The notes: a model not told the origin generated them from the letters alone. A DNA stretch of 64,000 nucleotides from Mesorhizobium sp. M1C.F.Ca.ET.210.01.1.1 (GCF_004791585.1 NZ_SRUU01000005.1:155236-219235), one strand, 5' to 3'. Counted from the stretch's first letter, positions 24,423 to 35,031 are shown. Translations and numbers: made by a program.

Positions 24423-26318
24423 TCACGTCGCTTTGCCGGCCACTGCGTCCATTCCCATCTCCTCCTCGGAAATGTCGTCGAACGAGGCGTAGTTCATGGT
24501 GTAGAGGCGGGCGTAGAGGCCCTTCCGTTCCATCAATTGCTCGTGGTTGCCGCTCTCGACGATCTCGCCGTTCTGCAAGACGATGATGCGGTCGGCGCCG
24601 CGGATGGTGGCGAGCCGATGGGCGATGACGAGCCCGGTTCGGCCCTCCAGCAGTTTCACCAGCGCCTTCTGGATCAGCATCTCGGTATAGGAATCGATGC
24701 TGGCCGTCGCCTCGTCGAGCACGAGGATCCTGGCGTCGGCCACCAGCGCCCGCGCGAAGCTGATCAGCTGCCGCTGGCCGAGCGAGAGATTGCCGCCGCG
24801 CTGCTCGAGCTCGGTGTCGTAGCCGTCGGGCAGGTGCTCGATGAAGTCGTGCGCGCCGACGGCCTTTGCCGCGCGCACCACCTCCTCGCGGGTAGCATTG
24901 GTCTTGTGATAGCGGATGTTTTCCAGCACCGTTCCGGAAAACAGAAACGGCTCCTGCAGCACCATCGCCATCTGCTCGCCGAGGGAATTCTGCGTCACGT
25001 CGCGCACGTCGTGCCCGCCGACCAGCACCTGACCCGACCACACATCGTAGAAGCGGTGCGCCAGCGCCATCGAGCTCGACTTGCCCGAGCCGGTCGGACC
25101 AACAAGCGCCACGGTCTCGCCTGGGTTGACGCGGAAGCTGACGTTCTTCAGCACCGGCTGGTTCCGCCGGTAGCCGAAGGTGACGTTCCTGAACTCGACC
25201 GAGCCGTCCATGTCTGGCGATAGCGCCACCGCGCCTTGCCGGTCGCTGACCTCCACCGGCACGTCGAGCACTTCGGAGATGCGCTGGCCCGAAGCCATGG
25301 CGCGCTGCATGACGCTGTACTGCATGGTGAGAGAGCGGATGGGGTCGAAGAAGCGCTGGATGTAGAACAGGAACGCCACCATGACGCCGACGTCGAGGCT
25401 GTGCGACAGCACCATCGAACCGCCGACGACGATGACTGTCACCATGGCGATGCCGGTCAGCGTGTCGACGATCGGCACCATCACCTGCGCGTATTTGGCC
25501 GACCTGAGATGGGCATTGAGATTGGCCAGCACCTTCTCGTCATAGAGCTCGAAATTGACGTGCTGGCGCTCAAGGCTTTGCACGGTGCGCACGCCGTGAA
25601 TGCCTTCGGCCAGCGCCCCGTTGGCGATCGAGTTGGTCTCATGCGCGGCCATGAAGGCGACCTTGGCGCGCGGCAGCCAGAACAGGCGAACGATGAACAG
25701 CACCGGCATGGTCGACAGCGTCAGCAGCCCGAGCCGAAAGTCCAGCCACAAGAGCACGCTGACGATGCCGAACAAGAGTACGATGTCGCCCACCGACATG
25801 ACGGACGTTTCGAGGAATTCCTGCATCGAATTGACGTCGCCCTGCAGGCGCGACATCAGCCGACCGACCTCGGTCTTGTCCATGAAGCCCAGCGAGACCC
25901 GCTGCAGATGGCCGAACATGGCGCGGCGCAGGTCGGAGAGCACATTCTCGGCCACCTTGCCGACGACGCTTTCCTGCACATAGCTGGCCGCGTAGTTGAT
26001 GAGGATGATCACGGCAAAGGCGGCGGTCGCCAAGGCCATGACCGAACGGTCGACCCTGCCCGGCGCCATGCCGTGGTCGATGGCATAGCGGATGACCAGC
26101 GGGATCGCCAGTTGCGTCAGCGTGAACACCAGCACCGCGGCGACCGAGATGAAGATCCGGGCCCGGTACGGGCTGACGAAGCTCCAGATTCGCCGCACGA
26201 TGCGCGGATCGTAGGCCTTGCCGAAAACCTCTTCCTCGTCGCGATGCGAGCCGACAACGGCCTTTGCCGGCCGCCCGCTGGTGTCTTCCTTCTCGTCGTC
26301 GTTCTGTGTCGACATCAT
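24423..26318 (-). CDS. ABC exporter half-transporter, catalytic-site subunit (permease-ATPase fusion)
   Basis: 631 residues: about 50 polar residues, six membrane helices to near 330, then the nucleotide-binding domain. Walker A GPTGSGKSS, Walker B ILVLDEATASID with the catalytic Glu, H-loop IAHRLAT. The signature is LSLGQRQ instead of LSGGQ. Together with the Asp-for-Glu change in its partner this is the pattern of heterodimeric exporters (BmrC/BmrD, TM287/288) with one degenerate ATP site. Its ATG overlaps the partner stop by 4 bases. Likely drug or lipid export; substrate unknown. Confidence 0.92.
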   Translation of the reverse strand: MMSTQNDDEKEDTSGRPAKAVVGSHRDEEEVFGKAYDPRIVRRIWSFVSPYRARIFISVAAVLVFTLTQLAIPLVIRYAIDHGMAPGRVDRSVMALATAAFAVIILINYAASYVQESVVGKVAENVLSDLRRAMFGHLQRVSLGFMDKTEVGRLMSRLQGDVNSMQEFLETSVMSVGDIVLLFGIVSVLLWLDFRLGLLTLSTMPVLFIVRLFWLPRAKVAFMAAHETNSIANGALAEGIHGVRTVQSLERQHVNFELYDEKVLANLNAHLRSAKYAQVMVPIVDTLTGIAMVTVIVVGGSMVLSHSLDVGVMVAFLFYIQRFFDPIRSLTMQYSVMQRAMASGQRISEVLDVPVEVSDRQGAVALSPDMDGSVEFRNVTFGYRRNQPVLKNVSFRVNPGETVALVGPTGSGKSSSMALAHRFYDVWSGQVLVGGHDVRDVTQNSLGEQMAMVLQEPFLFSGTVLENIRYHKTNATREEVVRAAKAVGAHDFIEHLPDGYDTELEQRGGNLSLGQRQLISFARALVADARILVLDEATASIDSYTEMLIQKALVKLLEGRTGLVIAHRLATIRGADRIIVLQNGEIVESGNHEQLMERKGLYARLYTMNYASFDDISEEEMGMDAVAGKAT

Positions 26319-28204
26319 GCCGCTCCGAGCGCAACGGGCCGGTCGTCGTCTGGCCGCAGCTGCAGGTCGTAGAGCGCGCGGTAGCGTCCGCCCAGGGCCA
26401 GCAGCTCCTCATGCGTGCCGCGCTCGACGATCCTGCCGCCCTCGACGAACAGGACCTGGTCGGCATGCATCAGCGAGCTCAGCCGGTGCGAGATGATGAG
26501 CGTCACGCGATCCTTGGCGAAGCGCTTCATCGCCGCCCGGATGCGCTGTTCGGTGCCGGCATCGATGGCCGCGGTGGAATCGTCGAAGACCAGCACCGAA
26601 GGCCGCAGCATCAGGCTGCGGGCGATGGTCAGACGCTGCCGCTGGCCGCCGGAGAGCGACGCGCCGCGTTCGCCGACGATCGTGGTGTAGCCGGCCGGAA
26701 GCCCGATGATGTAGTTGTGCAACTGGGCGGACTCGGCCGCCCGCTCGATGCGGGTCTCGCGGGCCCAGGGATTGCCGTAGGCGATGTTGTTCTCGATCGA
26801 GGTCGTGAACAGGAACGCGTCCTGCTGCACGACGCCGACCGCCTTGCGCAGCGATTGCAGCGTGACCTCGCGGATGTCCTGGCCGTCGATGGTAATAGTG
26901 CCCGAGGTCACATCGTAGAAGCGCGGGATCAAATGCGCGATGGTCGACTTGCCGCTGCCGGGCGGGCCGACGATGCCGATGGTCTGACCGGGCCCGGCCT
27001 CGAAGGAAATGCCGGACAATGTCGGCCGGCCGCCTGAGCCCGGATAGTGGAAGCCGACATCGTCGAAGCGCAGCACGCCTTCGGTGACGACGAGGTCCCT
27101 GGCGCCCGGCGCGTCCCTGATGTCGAGCTCGGTGTCGAGCAATTCGAACAGCCGCGTCCCGCAGGTCGAGGCGCGTGCGAACGAATTGACCATCAGGCCG
27201 AGCTGGCGCACCGGCATCTGCAGGATGGTCATGAAGGTGAGGAACTGCGCCAGCGTGCCGACGCTGATTTGACCCGACATCACCTTCTGGCCGCCGAACC
27301 AGAGCACCAGGCCCATGGCCGCCAGGAACGAGAAATTCATCGCGCTGGTGTTGCTGACGCGAATGTCGACGCGCTCGTTGGCGAGATCCAGCGCATCCTG
27401 CTTGGCGCGGTCGAACTTCTCCAACTCGTGGCGCTGCGCCGCAAAAGCGCGCACGACGCGGATGCCGCCGAGATTCTCGTCCATCACCCGGCTCAGCACC
27501 GACAGGCGCTGCTGCAGGGTCAACCAGGTGCTGCGCAGCCTCAATTGAGTGACGGAGGATCGCCAGGCGACGAACGGCACGAAGCTCAGGCTCAGCAGTC
27601 CGAGCATGAGATCGGTGCTGACCAAGAGATAGGCGCCGACGCCGATCAGTACGCCGAGCAGGACCACGCGCAGGACCCCGGTGGAAAAGAACATGCGCAC
27701 GCCGTCGAGGTCGAGGAGCCCGAGCGTGATCAGATCGCCGGTATGGACCCTGTCGTGGAAGGCAAAGCTCAGCCGCTGGATCTTCTCATAGAACGCCAGT
27801 CGCAGCTCATAGCCGGTCTGATGGCCGACGGCCTCGCCAAAGTAGTTCTGCGCCATGGTGAAGAGGCCGCGCAGCACGCTGACGACCAGCAGCGTGAGCG
27901 CCGTGTTCCAAAGCGCGTGCTGCGCAGCGGTGCCGGCGCCTTCGGCCATCACGCCTTGCGCCTGATCGATGGCGCGCCCCAGCAGGCGTGGAATGAGAAG
28001 CTGCAGCGTCGCGGCGATGAAGGTCGAGACGATGGTGATCGCGACTTGCCAAGGATGGCGCAGCGTCATGCGCGTGATGCGGAGCAGGGTGCTGAGACCC
28101 TTGCCCCAGGAGGCTTCCGCCACATGGACAAAGGATTTGCCGCGCTCCGTCGCGCTGCTGGTTGCATCCGTATGCAAGGAAAATATCCAACCCGATCCGG
28201 GCAT
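26315..28204 (-). CDS. ABC exporter half-transporter, degenerate-site subunit
   Basis: 629 residues as read from 28204; the true start may be somewhat later, since the first 40 residues look unstructured and lack a clear ribosome site. Six membrane helices (QVAITIVSTFIAATLQLLIP onward) and a nucleotide-binding domain with Walker A GPPGSGKST and signature LSGGQRQRL. Walker B reads VLVFDDSTAAID, so the catalytic Glu is Asp. In heterodimeric exporters this marks the subunit carrying the non-hydrolysing site. It is the first gene of the two-gene operon. Confidence 0.9.
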   Translation of the reverse strand: MPGSGWIFSLHTDATSSATERGKSFVHVAEASWGKGLSTLLRITRMTLRHPWQVAITIVSTFIAATLQLLIPRLLGRAIDQAQGVMAEGAGTAAQHALWNTALTLLVVSVLRGLFTMAQNYFGEAVGHQTGYELRLAFYEKIQRLSFAFHDRVHTGDLITLGLLDLDGVRMFFSTGVLRVVLLGVLIGVGAYLLVSTDLMLGLLSLSFVPFVAWRSSVTQLRLRSTWLTLQQRLSVLSRVMDENLGGIRVVRAFAAQRHELEKFDRAKQDALDLANERVDIRVSNTSAMNFSFLAAMGLVLWFGGQKVMSGQISVGTLAQFLTFMTILQMPVRQLGLMVNSFARASTCGTRLFELLDTELDIRDAPGARDLVVTEGVLRFDDVGFHYPGSGGRPTLSGISFEAGPGQTIGIVGPPGSGKSTIAHLIPRFYDVTSGTITIDGQDIREVTLQSLRKAVGVVQQDAFLFTTSIENNIAYGNPWARETRIERAAESAQLHNYIIGLPAGYTTIVGERGASLSGGQRQRLTIARSLMLRPSVLVFDDSTAAIDAGTEQRIRAAMKRFAKDRVTLIISHRLSSLMHADQVLFVEGGRIVERGTHEELLALGGRYRALYDLQLRPDDDRPVALGAA

Positions 28205-28737
28205 TAGCCCGGACGAATGAAACAGACTCAGTTGAGCGGTATGATGTTACGCGTGCCAGAGTTGAGCGTTCAAGGGCCAATGACGGCATCGCGCTGTGCC
28301 TGGCGAACGCGACCCGCATGCTTGTGATCCAACGGCCGTCATCCCACCTGACGCGACGGAAAGAAGCAGGGACGGCGCGCGGAGTCGACATTGCATGAGG
28401 ATATCACTATATACCGGCGGCTTTCGGTTTCTCGCCGCTTGGGTGCGCCTGCGAGATCGCCGTAAATGCGTTGCGTGTTGTGACTGAAATCGGTCTGAAA
28501 AACCGGGAAAAGCAAGCAGAAACAATAGTGCGGATCTTTGGCGATCCTGCCCAAGGCATCATCACCCTCACCGATCAGAACGTGTTCCCCGAACCCTCCA
28601 ATTCCTCCCGCTTTGTGGACCTCGGGCAAGATGTCTTGCCGGGCGAGGCCGACTCGGCTCGAATGGGGCGTGCATCCGTTAGCGGGATGGGGGCGTTCAT
28701 GACTACCAACCGGCATTGCCGCTAGGGAAGAAGCAGT
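28205..28737. other. Gene-poor 533-base gap
   Basis: Moderately lower GC than its neighbours. An open frame at 28471-28725 (plus) and a longer antisense frame at 28339-28962 exist, but neither shows family similarity or a convincing start. The gap must hold the exporter promoter on the minus strand. Confidence 0.4.
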
Positions 28738-28992
28738 ATGAGTGAACATGCGATCGAGTTCTTGCGCGGATGGATTGGCGAAAAAGTCCATTGCCAGCAT
28801 TCGCCCGCCAAGATCGAGAAGCAGGCCGAGACCCTCGCCGAGGAGTGCTGCGCCAAGGCCGCCGAGGAGGGCATCCTTCTGGAGGACATCCAGGAGGAGG
28901 TCGGCGATATCAAGGAACTGATCGCAGCGCGGCTTGAGGAAGCCGCCGAGGAGAGCGAGCAACAGACGGCGCCGGACAAGCCGTCCGAGTGA
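28738..28992 (+). CDS. DUF768 small acidic protein
   Basis: 84 residues, rich in Glu and Ala. The opening HAIEFLRGWIGEKVH and the following helix ETLAEECCAKAAEEGI match DUF768, a family found mainly in Mesorhizobium. It is helical and probably cytoplasmic; function unknown. GGGAAGAAG precedes the ATG at a normal distance. It stands alone on the plus strand, converging on the P1 peptidase gene. The family match also supports the genus assignment. Confidence 0.75.
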   Translation: MSEHAIEFLRGWIGEKVHCQHSPAKIEKQAETLAEECCAKAAEEGILLEDIQEEVGDIKELIAARLEEAAEESEQQTAPDKPSE

Positions 28993-29054
28993 GATGCCAG
29001 GCCCGGCCTGAGCCGGGAAAGATGACCATAGTCTGCCGGAACTTGGACCCGGCT

Positions 29055-30173
29055 TTACCCGAATTCCTCATTGAGCCACGCCTTGGGCAGCGCCGGCACG
29101 AAATTGCCGTCGCGCCCCGTCATGTCCTCGTTGGCGGTGAGCGCGTTGAGGATCGCTTCCTCCACCGCTTGCACCACCGCGTCGAAGAACGGATCGATAT
29201 CGACGTCCGGGATGAAATCCGTGCGGGCGATGCGGCCTGAGGGCGCCAGCGCGGCCTCCGGATTGGCGGTCGAGAAGGCGAGGAAGATATCGCCTGAGCT
29301 GTGGTAGCCGTAGCCGCCGGTCATAGCGATGCCCAGCGGCACGCGGCGGGCGAGCCGCTTCATCTGATGCGGAAGGAACGGTGCGTCGGTGGCGACGATT
29401 GCGATGATCGAACCCTTTTCGGCGCGCGCCGTGGCCTCGCGGATCGCCGGTTCGGTGAGCTCCGGCTCGACGCGTCGGCCACGGATGGTCAAATTGCGCC
29501 TTTTGCCGAAATTCGACTGCACGAACACGCCGAGCGTGTAGCGCCTGTCCTGCCATTCGACGATGCGCGAGGCGGTGCCGGATCCGGCCTTGAAGCCGAA
29601 GGTGATCATGCCGGTGCCGCCGCCGACGCTGCCTTCCTCGAGGGCGCCGCTTGTCGCGCCGTCGAGTGCCGCGGCCACATCATCGAAGCTCACATGATGG
29701 CCGTTGATGTCGTTGAGGAAGCCGTCGTAGGTCTCCGCCGCCACCGGCAGACCCCAGGCGCTGTCGAGCGCGGCCGGCAGCACGCGTTGCATCCAGCGCA
29801 GCGTGCCGTCGCGGGTGAGGCCGCAGGAATGCGTGTTGGTGATGGTGACAGGGAAGTTGAAGGCGCCCGTCTCCTCGATGATGTGCGTGCCGGTCAGCTC
29901 GCCATTGCCGTTCTGGCTGAAGACGCCGGCGAAGACCGGCGTCGCGAGTTCTTGAACCGGTCTTGGCAGAATGGCAGTGACGCCGGTGCGCACCGGCCCC
30001 GCGCCCACCTTGAGCGGGCCGTCGCCGGCAATCAGCGTCGTATAGCCGACTGCAACACCCGGCACGTCGGTGATGGCGTTGAAGCGGCCCGGCGTGCCGT
30101 CCAGTGCGATATTGAACGAGCGCAGGCGCGGCTTGCCCGATGGCGTGCGAAGATGCGGGTCGTTGCTGCTCAT
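29055..30173 (-). CDS. P1 family peptidase (DmpA-like aminopeptidase, S58)
   Basis: 372 residues from the ATG at 30173 (GAGGACAGC ahead). Self-processing N-terminal-nucleophile-type hydrolase of the DmpA/BapA group, which release N-terminal D/L-Ala or beta-amino acids. Family blocks are ITDVPGVAVGYTTL, GTHIIEETGAFNFPVTITNT, the glycine-rich EEGSVGGGTGMITFGFKAG before the usual cleavage region, and IVATDAPFLPHQMKRLARR. It follows xseA by 7 bases and shares its transcript. No signal peptide is evident. The exact substrate cannot be inferred. Confidence 0.9.
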   Translation of the reverse strand: MSSNDPHLRTPSGKPRLRSFNIALDGTPGRFNAITDVPGVAVGYTTLIAGDGPLKVGAGPVRTGVTAILPRPVQELATPVFAGVFSQNGNGELTGTHIIEETGAFNFPVTITNTHSCGLTRDGTLRWMQRVLPAALDSAWGLPVAAETYDGFLNDINGHHVSFDDVAAALDGATSGALEEGSVGGGTGMITFGFKAGSGTASRIVEWQDRRYTLGVFVQSNFGKRRNLTIRGRRVEPELTEPAIREATARAEKGSIIAIVATDAPFLPHQMKRLARRVPLGIAMTGGYGYHSSGDIFLAFSTANPEAALAPSGRIARTDFIPDVDIDPFFDAVVQAVEEAILNALTANEDMTGRDGNFVPALPKAWLNEEFG

Positions 30174-30180
30174 GCTGTCC

Positions 30181-31749
30181 TCAGAACAACGAACCCTGAT
30201 TGCCGGGCTCCTTGGCCTTGCCCGACGGCTTGGCGGCCAGCTTCGGCCTCGCCCCGCCGCTGGTGGCGATGGCTTCGGCACTGCCGTCGGCGAATTCCAG
30301 CTGCAGCGCCGCGCCCGGCGCCAGCTCCGCGACGCGCTTGATGACGGCGCCGTCGGCGTCCTTGACCAGTGCGAAGCCGCGCGCCAGCACGGCCTTGTGC
30401 GAGAGCGTGGCGAGCAGCCGGTCGGCCTGGGTGAGAGCGGCGCGCAGCCGGTCGATCTGCCGCGCCAGCGCCTGGTCCTGCCTTCGTGTCAATCCCGCCA
30501 GCGCATCGGCCTGAGCTTTCTGCCGCCTCTCGATCGGCGCCGGCGACAGTCTCGCCGACGTGCGCTGGAAACGTGCCCGGCCTTGACGCACGATGGCGAA
30601 GAAGGCGGCGCGTGCGCGGGCAATGTCGCGGCCTGTCAGGGTGCGCGTCTCGTTCAGGCGGCGCGACAAGGTGGCCGGCGTCAGCCGCTGCCTCTCCAGC
30701 CTCGCGCGCTTGCGCTCGACGCTCACCGTCAGCCCACGGCTGAGTCGGCTCGTCGCCTCATCGAAGCGGCGGCGCGGCAGCGCCAGCAACTGGTCGGGCG
30801 AGGGGAGCGCGCGCGCCGCGGCGCGCACCGCCTGCCGCTTGCGTTCAAGATTGCGCGAGGCGCAGGCGTTGAGCCGCGCGCCGAGGCTCGCCAGCGTCGC
30901 CTCGAGGTCGGCCTTGACGGGCACCGCGATCTCGGCGGCTCCCGTCGGCGTCGGCGCGCGCATGTCGGCGACGAAGTCTATCAGCGTCCAGTCCGTCTCG
31001 TGGCCGACTGCGGAGATCACCGGGATATGCGAGGCAGCAATGGCGCGCGCCAGCCCTTCGTCATTGAAGCCCCAAAGGTCCTCGAGGCTGCCGCCGCCGC
31101 GCGCCACGATCAGCAGATCGGGCTGGCGGATCGGGCCGTCCCAGGTGAGCGCGTTGAAGCCGTTGACGGCTGCGGTCACTTCCCTGGCCGTTGTCTCGCC
31201 CTGGACCCTCACCGGCCAGACCAGCACGGTGAGCGGGAACCGGTCCTTGATGCGGTGGATGATGTCGCGGATCACCGAGCCCGTCGGCGAGGTCACGACG
31301 CCGATGACGCGCGGCATGAACGGCAGACGCCGCTTGCGGCCGGTATCGAACAGGCCCTCCGCCTGCAGCCGGCGCTTGCGCTCTTCCAGCAGCGCCATCA
31401 GCGCGCCGGCGCCCGCCGGCTCGAGATTATCGATGACGATCTGGTAGTTGGATTTGCCGGGATAGGTGGTCAGCTTGCCGCTGGCAATCACTTCCATCCC
31501 TTCTTCGGGACGGAATTTCAGCCGCGCCATCGTGGTCTTCCAGACCACGGCGTCGAGGCGTGCGCGGTCGTCCTTCAGCGCGAAATAGGCGTGGCCGGAG
31601 GAATGCGGCCCGCGATAGCCGGAAATCTCGCCGCGCACCCGCACATTGCCGAAAGCGTCCTCGACCGTGCGCTTCAACGCGCCGGAAATCTCGCTCACCG
31701 TATACTCGGTGGCGTTGCTGCGTGATTCGGTTGCTGCTTCGCTCATCAC
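30181..31749 (-). CDS. xseA: Exodeoxyribonuclease VII large subunit
   Basis: 522 residues. N-terminal OB-fold ([25 protein letters not shown]), then the catalytic domain with [38 protein letters not shown] and [21 protein letters not shown] long Arg/Ala-rich coiled coil follows and a C-terminal segment ([16 protein letters not shown]). XseA with small subunit XseB digests single-stranded DNA in repair. The coding frame opens at GTG 31749, with ATG at 31746 equally possible. xseB is not adjacent. Confidence 0.95.
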   Translation of the reverse strand: MMSEAATESRSNATEYTVSEISGALKRTVEDAFGNVRVRGEISGYRGPHSSGHAYFALKDDRARLDAVVWKTTMARLKFRPEEGMEVIASGKLTTYPGKSNYQIVIDNLEPAGAGALMALLEERKRRLQAEGLFDTGRKRRLPFMPRVIGVVTSPTGSVIRDIIHRIKDRFPLTVLVWPVRVQGETTAREVTAAVNGFNALTWDGPIRQPDLLIVARGGGSLEDLWGFNDEGLARAIAASHIPVISAVGHETDWTLIDFVADMRAPTPTGAAEIAVPVKADLEATLASLGARLNACASRNLERKRQAVRAAARALPSPDQLLALPRRRFDEATSRLSRGLTVSVERKRARLERQRLTPATLSRRLNETRTLTGRDIARARAAFFAIVRQGRARFQRTSARLSPAPIERRQKAQADALAGLTRRQDQALARQIDRLRAALTQADRLLATLSHKAVLARGFALVKDADGAVIKRVAELAPGAALQLEFADGSAEAIATSGGARPKLAAKPSGKAKEPGNQGSLF

Positions 31750-31869
31750 GTGATTGGGGAACGCTTATCGGGCTGCGTCAAGGCAGGGAGCAATCCTCGC
31801 TAATATTATAACGCGATCTTAAGCCCGATTTGCTTTGACTGGCGGCAGGAAAGTCGGCCCAGGGAACGC

Positions 31870-34071
31870 ATGAGCGCACGCACCAACAGCAGCCCATTGA
31901 CGCATCAGGTCACGCTGACGGTGCTGACATTGGCCGTCCTCGCGCTGGTCATTGTCGTCGGTTTTGGCGTCTATGCGACTGCACAGGCGGATCAGGTCTC
32001 GCTCGAACGGCAGAAAATATTCATCGCCGACGGCTTGAAGGATCAGATTGCCTCCGTTCAGCGTGAGCAGGAAAGCGTTTCGGTCTGGGATGACGCGATC
32101 ACCAATGTGAAGGCCGGTAACCAGACCTGGATCGAGGAGAACCTCAGCGTCTGGATGTACACCTATTATCGTCACAACCGGGTCTACATTCTCGACGCCG
32201 CCAATCGTCCCGTCCACACCATGCAGGAAGGCAAGGTGGTCGATCCGTCCGCCTATGGCGAGGACGAGCCGGAGATGCTCGCCACCATTGAGAAACTGCG
32301 CGCTATGCTCGCCGAGCCGAGGAACGATGTTTCAGGCCAGCCGGCCAAGATGGTCGCCGAGGATCTGGTGTCGCTCGGCGGCAAGCCGGCGATCCTGAGC
32401 GTCATGCCGCTGCTGCCGAGTTCGGACCGGGTCACGCAGGCGCCCGGCACCGAATATCTGCATATTTCGGTGGAGTTCATAGACGACGCGGTGATCAACA
32501 AGATCGCCGCAAAGTACTTGCTCGACGGCGCGCGGCTCGTGCCGCTGTCGCAACCGGTCGGCGCCGCGGCGGTCCCGCTCGTCGATTCCCGTGGCATTAT
32601 CCTCGGCTATGTCTGCTGGGACCAGGAACGGCCTGGCCTCGCCCTGGTGCGCAAGATGGCGCCGGCGCTGGCCCTGGCGCTGCTCGTGGCGGTTGGCGTT
32701 CTGGCGTTCCTGCTGCGCAGGCTCCGCCGCGCCTCGTCCGCGCTGCAGACAAGCCAGGACGAGGCGCAATATCTCGCCTTCCACGACACGCTCACCGGCC
32801 TGCCCAACAGGGCTCTGTTCGAGGACCGCCTGCGGCGCACGCTTTTGTTCGCCAGCCACGACGCGGCGAGGGTAGCGCTGCTTTATCTCGATCTCGACCG
32901 TTTCAAGCATATCAATGACACGCTCGGCCATCCGGCCGGCGACGAGCTTGTCAGGCAGACGGCGGCAAGGCTCAAGCAAACCATCCGCGAGGTCGACACT
33001 GTCGCGCGGCTTGGCGGCGACGAATTCGCCATCATCCTGCTCGACGTCCCCGACGTCAGAAGCGCGGAGGATGTCGCCGACCGGCTGCTGCAGAGGCTGC
33101 ACGAGCCGTTCAAGCTGATCGATGACCAGGTCTTCGTCAGTGCCTCGATCGGCATCGCGCTGTCATCGGATACCGATGCGGACGACCTTCTGCGCAAGGC
33201 GGACATCGCGCTCTACGAAGCCAAGAAGAACGGCCGCGGCCGCTATCAGGTCTTTGCCGGCGACATGGACGACCTTTTGCTGCGCAAGCGCAAGGTCGAG
33301 GCCGAACTGCGCAAGGCGCTGACCGGCGGTGGCGGCATAAAGCTCGCCTATCAGCCTGTCTTTGCGGCCGACGGCCGCAAGATTATCGGCGCCGAAGCCC
33401 TGATCCGCTGGGGTCACGAGGTGCATGGCGCGCTGCCGGCGGCGCAGTTCATCGCCATCGCCGAAGAGCGCGGCCTGATCGGCGAGCTCGGCAAATGGGC
33501 CTTGACGGAGGCGTGCCGCTTTGCCGTCGGGACCGAGCTGCCCTGGGTCGCCGTCAACATCTCGCCGATGCAATTGCGTGACGTCGGCTTTGCCGAACAG
33601 GTCGCCGCGATCCTGAACGAAACCGGGCTCGATCCGGCCCGCCTGCAGCTCGAGACCACCGAAACCGTGCTGATCGAGCACAAGGACACAATCAGCGCGG
33701 CTATCGCCACCTTGCGCAAATCCGGCGTCCGCATCGTGCTCGACGATTTCGGCACCGGCTATTCGTCGCTGAGCTATCTGCGCCGCCATGCCATCGACAA
33801 GCTGAAGATCGACCGCTCCTTCGTCCGCCTTCTCGACCAGGACGGAAGCGGCGCGGCAATCGTCAAGGCGCTGATCGAGCTGGCGCTGGCGCTGAAGGTG
33901 GAAGTGACGGCAGAGGGCGTTGAAACCGACGAGCAGAAGACCCTGCTGGTCGGCATGGGGTGCCACCAATTGCAGGGCTATCTGCTGTCGCCGCCTCTGG
34001 AGCCAGGCCAGTTGCTGGCGTTGCCGGGCTTGTCCTCCGGCGTTGCGGAACGCACCGCAGCGCGCGCCTGA
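31870..34071 (+). CDS. Cyclic di-GMP signalling protein: CHASE4 sensor, GGDEF and EAL domains
   Basis: 733 residues. An N-terminal membrane helix (residues 15-37), a periplasmic CHASE4-like domain (SVSVWDDAITNVKAGNQTWI), a second helix near 265-285, then the diguanylate cyclase domain with an intact GGDEF motif near residue 382. The EAL domain starts near residue 490, with EALIRW at about 508 and DDFGTGYSS near 625. Both catalytic motifs are intact, so the protein may both make and break cyclic di-GMP under periplasmic control. It is a single gene with no partner beside it; convergent with the LysR gene. Confidence 0.95.
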   Translation: MSARTNSSPLTHQVTLTVLTLAVLALVIVVGFGVYATAQADQVSLERQKIFIADGLKDQIASVQREQESVSVWDDAITNVKAGNQTWIEENLSVWMYTYYRHNRVYILDAANRPVHTMQEGKVVDPSAYGEDEPEMLATIEKLRAMLAEPRNDVSGQPAKMVAEDLVSLGGKPAILSVMPLLPSSDRVTQAPGTEYLHISVEFIDDAVINKIAAKYLLDGARLVPLSQPVGAAAVPLVDSRGIILGYVCWDQERPGLALVRKMAPALALALLVAVGVLAFLLRRLRRASSALQTSQDEAQYLAFHDTLTGLPNRALFEDRLRRTLLFASHDAARVALLYLDLDRFKHINDTLGHPAGDELVRQTAARLKQTIREVDTVARLGGDEFAIILLDVPDVRSAEDVADRLLQRLHEPFKLIDDQVFVSASIGIALSSDTDADDLLRKADIALYEAKKNGRGRYQVFAGDMDDLLLRKRKVEAELRKALTGGGGIKLAYQPVFAADGRKIIGAEALIRWGHEVHGALPAAQFIAIAEERGLIGELGKWALTEACRFAVGTELPWVAVNISPMQLRDVGFAEQVAAILNETGLDPARLQLETTETVLIEHKDTISAAIATLRKSGVRIVLDDFGTGYSSLSYLRRHAIDKLKIDRSFVRLLDQDGSGAAIVKALIELALALKVEVTAEGVETDEQKTLLVGMGCHQLQGYLLSPPLEPGQLLALPGLSSGVAERTAARA

Positions 34072-34074
34072 CCG

Positions 34075-35031
34075 TTACCAGCCAGGCAGGATCTGGTTTG
34101 CCTTGGTCCGCTTAATCTTGGCGTAGGCGAGTGCCGCGAAGTCGAAGCTTCCCGTTTCCTCGCTCACCGGCACGGAAATGTTGTCCAGGCTTTCCGCGAT
34201 GTGCCTGGCCAGCGCGTCGACGATCTCCGGCTGCGAGGTCTGGCCGCGCATGATGCCGATGCGGCAGTCGGGCAGCGCATCGAACCCGTCGGCCTCGCCG
34301 AGCACGCGCATGCCGGGCCTGAGCGCGCATTCCGGCAACACCGAGATGGCGAGGCCTGAAAGCACGGCGGCAGTGATCACGGTGGCCGAGAAGCTCGAGA
34401 AGAGCACGCGATACTCTCGGTTCTGTCGGTCGAGCACGTCGACGGCGGCGCGTCGCCAGATGCAGTTCGGCCGGCCGAATGCCATCGGCAGGATTTCCTG
34501 CTCATGCGTGGCGTGGTTGGCCGAGGTGACCCACAAAAGCGGCTCGCGCCGCACCACTTCCGACTGGCCGCGCGTGTCGTTGTGCGTCACCAGCGCAAGG
34601 TCGAGGTTGCCGCGCTTGATGTGCTCGACCAGTCCTGGCGTCGGCTCGCAGATGACGGTCAGCTCGACGCGCGGGTTGGAGCGCGAGAAGCGCGCCATGA
34701 TCTCTGGCAGGAAACGGTCGGCATAGTCGTCCGGCGTGCCGATGCGGATGGTGCCTTCGAGCCGCTGGTCGTCGAAGGCGGCCAAAGTCTCGCGGTTGAG
34801 GTAGATCAGCCGCCGCGCATAGGACAGCAGCCTGTCGCCTTCCTCTGTCAGCTTGTTGGTGCGGCCGTCCTTTTCGAACAGCGGCTTGCCGATCCGCTCC
34901 TCCAGCCGGCGCATCTGCATCGACACTGCCGACTGCGTCCGGTGCACTTCCTCCGCGGCGCGGGTGAAGCTTCCCGTGTCGGCGATCGAGATGAAGGTCT
35001 GCAACTGATCGAGATCGAGCGGCGCTTTCAT
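34075..35031 (-). CDS. LysR family transcriptional regulator
   Basis: 318 residues. Helix-turn-helix at the N terminus (DLDQLQTFISIADTGSFTRA, then TQSAVSMQMRRLEERIGKPLF), followed by a periplasmic-binding-like effector domain. It is divergent from the DUF1127 gene at 35212, and the shared 180-base region contains a T-N11-A palindrome. It likely regulates that small gene and itself. Ligand unknown. Confidence 0.93.
   Translation of the reverse strand: MKAPLDLDQLQTFISIADTGSFTRAAEEVHRTQSAVSMQMRRLEERIGKPLFEKDGRTNKLTEEGDRLLSYARRLIYLNRETLAAFDDQRLEGTIRIGTPDDYADRFLPEIMARFSRSNPRVELTVICEPTPGLVEHIKRGNLDLALVTHNDTRGQSEVVRREPLLWVTSANHATHEQEILPMAFGRPNCIWRRAAVDVLDRQNREYRVLFSSFSATVITAAVLSGLAISVLPECALRPGMRVLGEADGFDALPDCRIGIMRGQTSQPEIVDALARHIAESLDNISVPVSEETGSFDFAALAYAKIKRTKANQILPGW

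Noticed and set aside
28471..28725. 84-residue frame in the gap before DUF768
   Set aside because: Weak start, no family pattern, and a competing antisense frame of equal quality.
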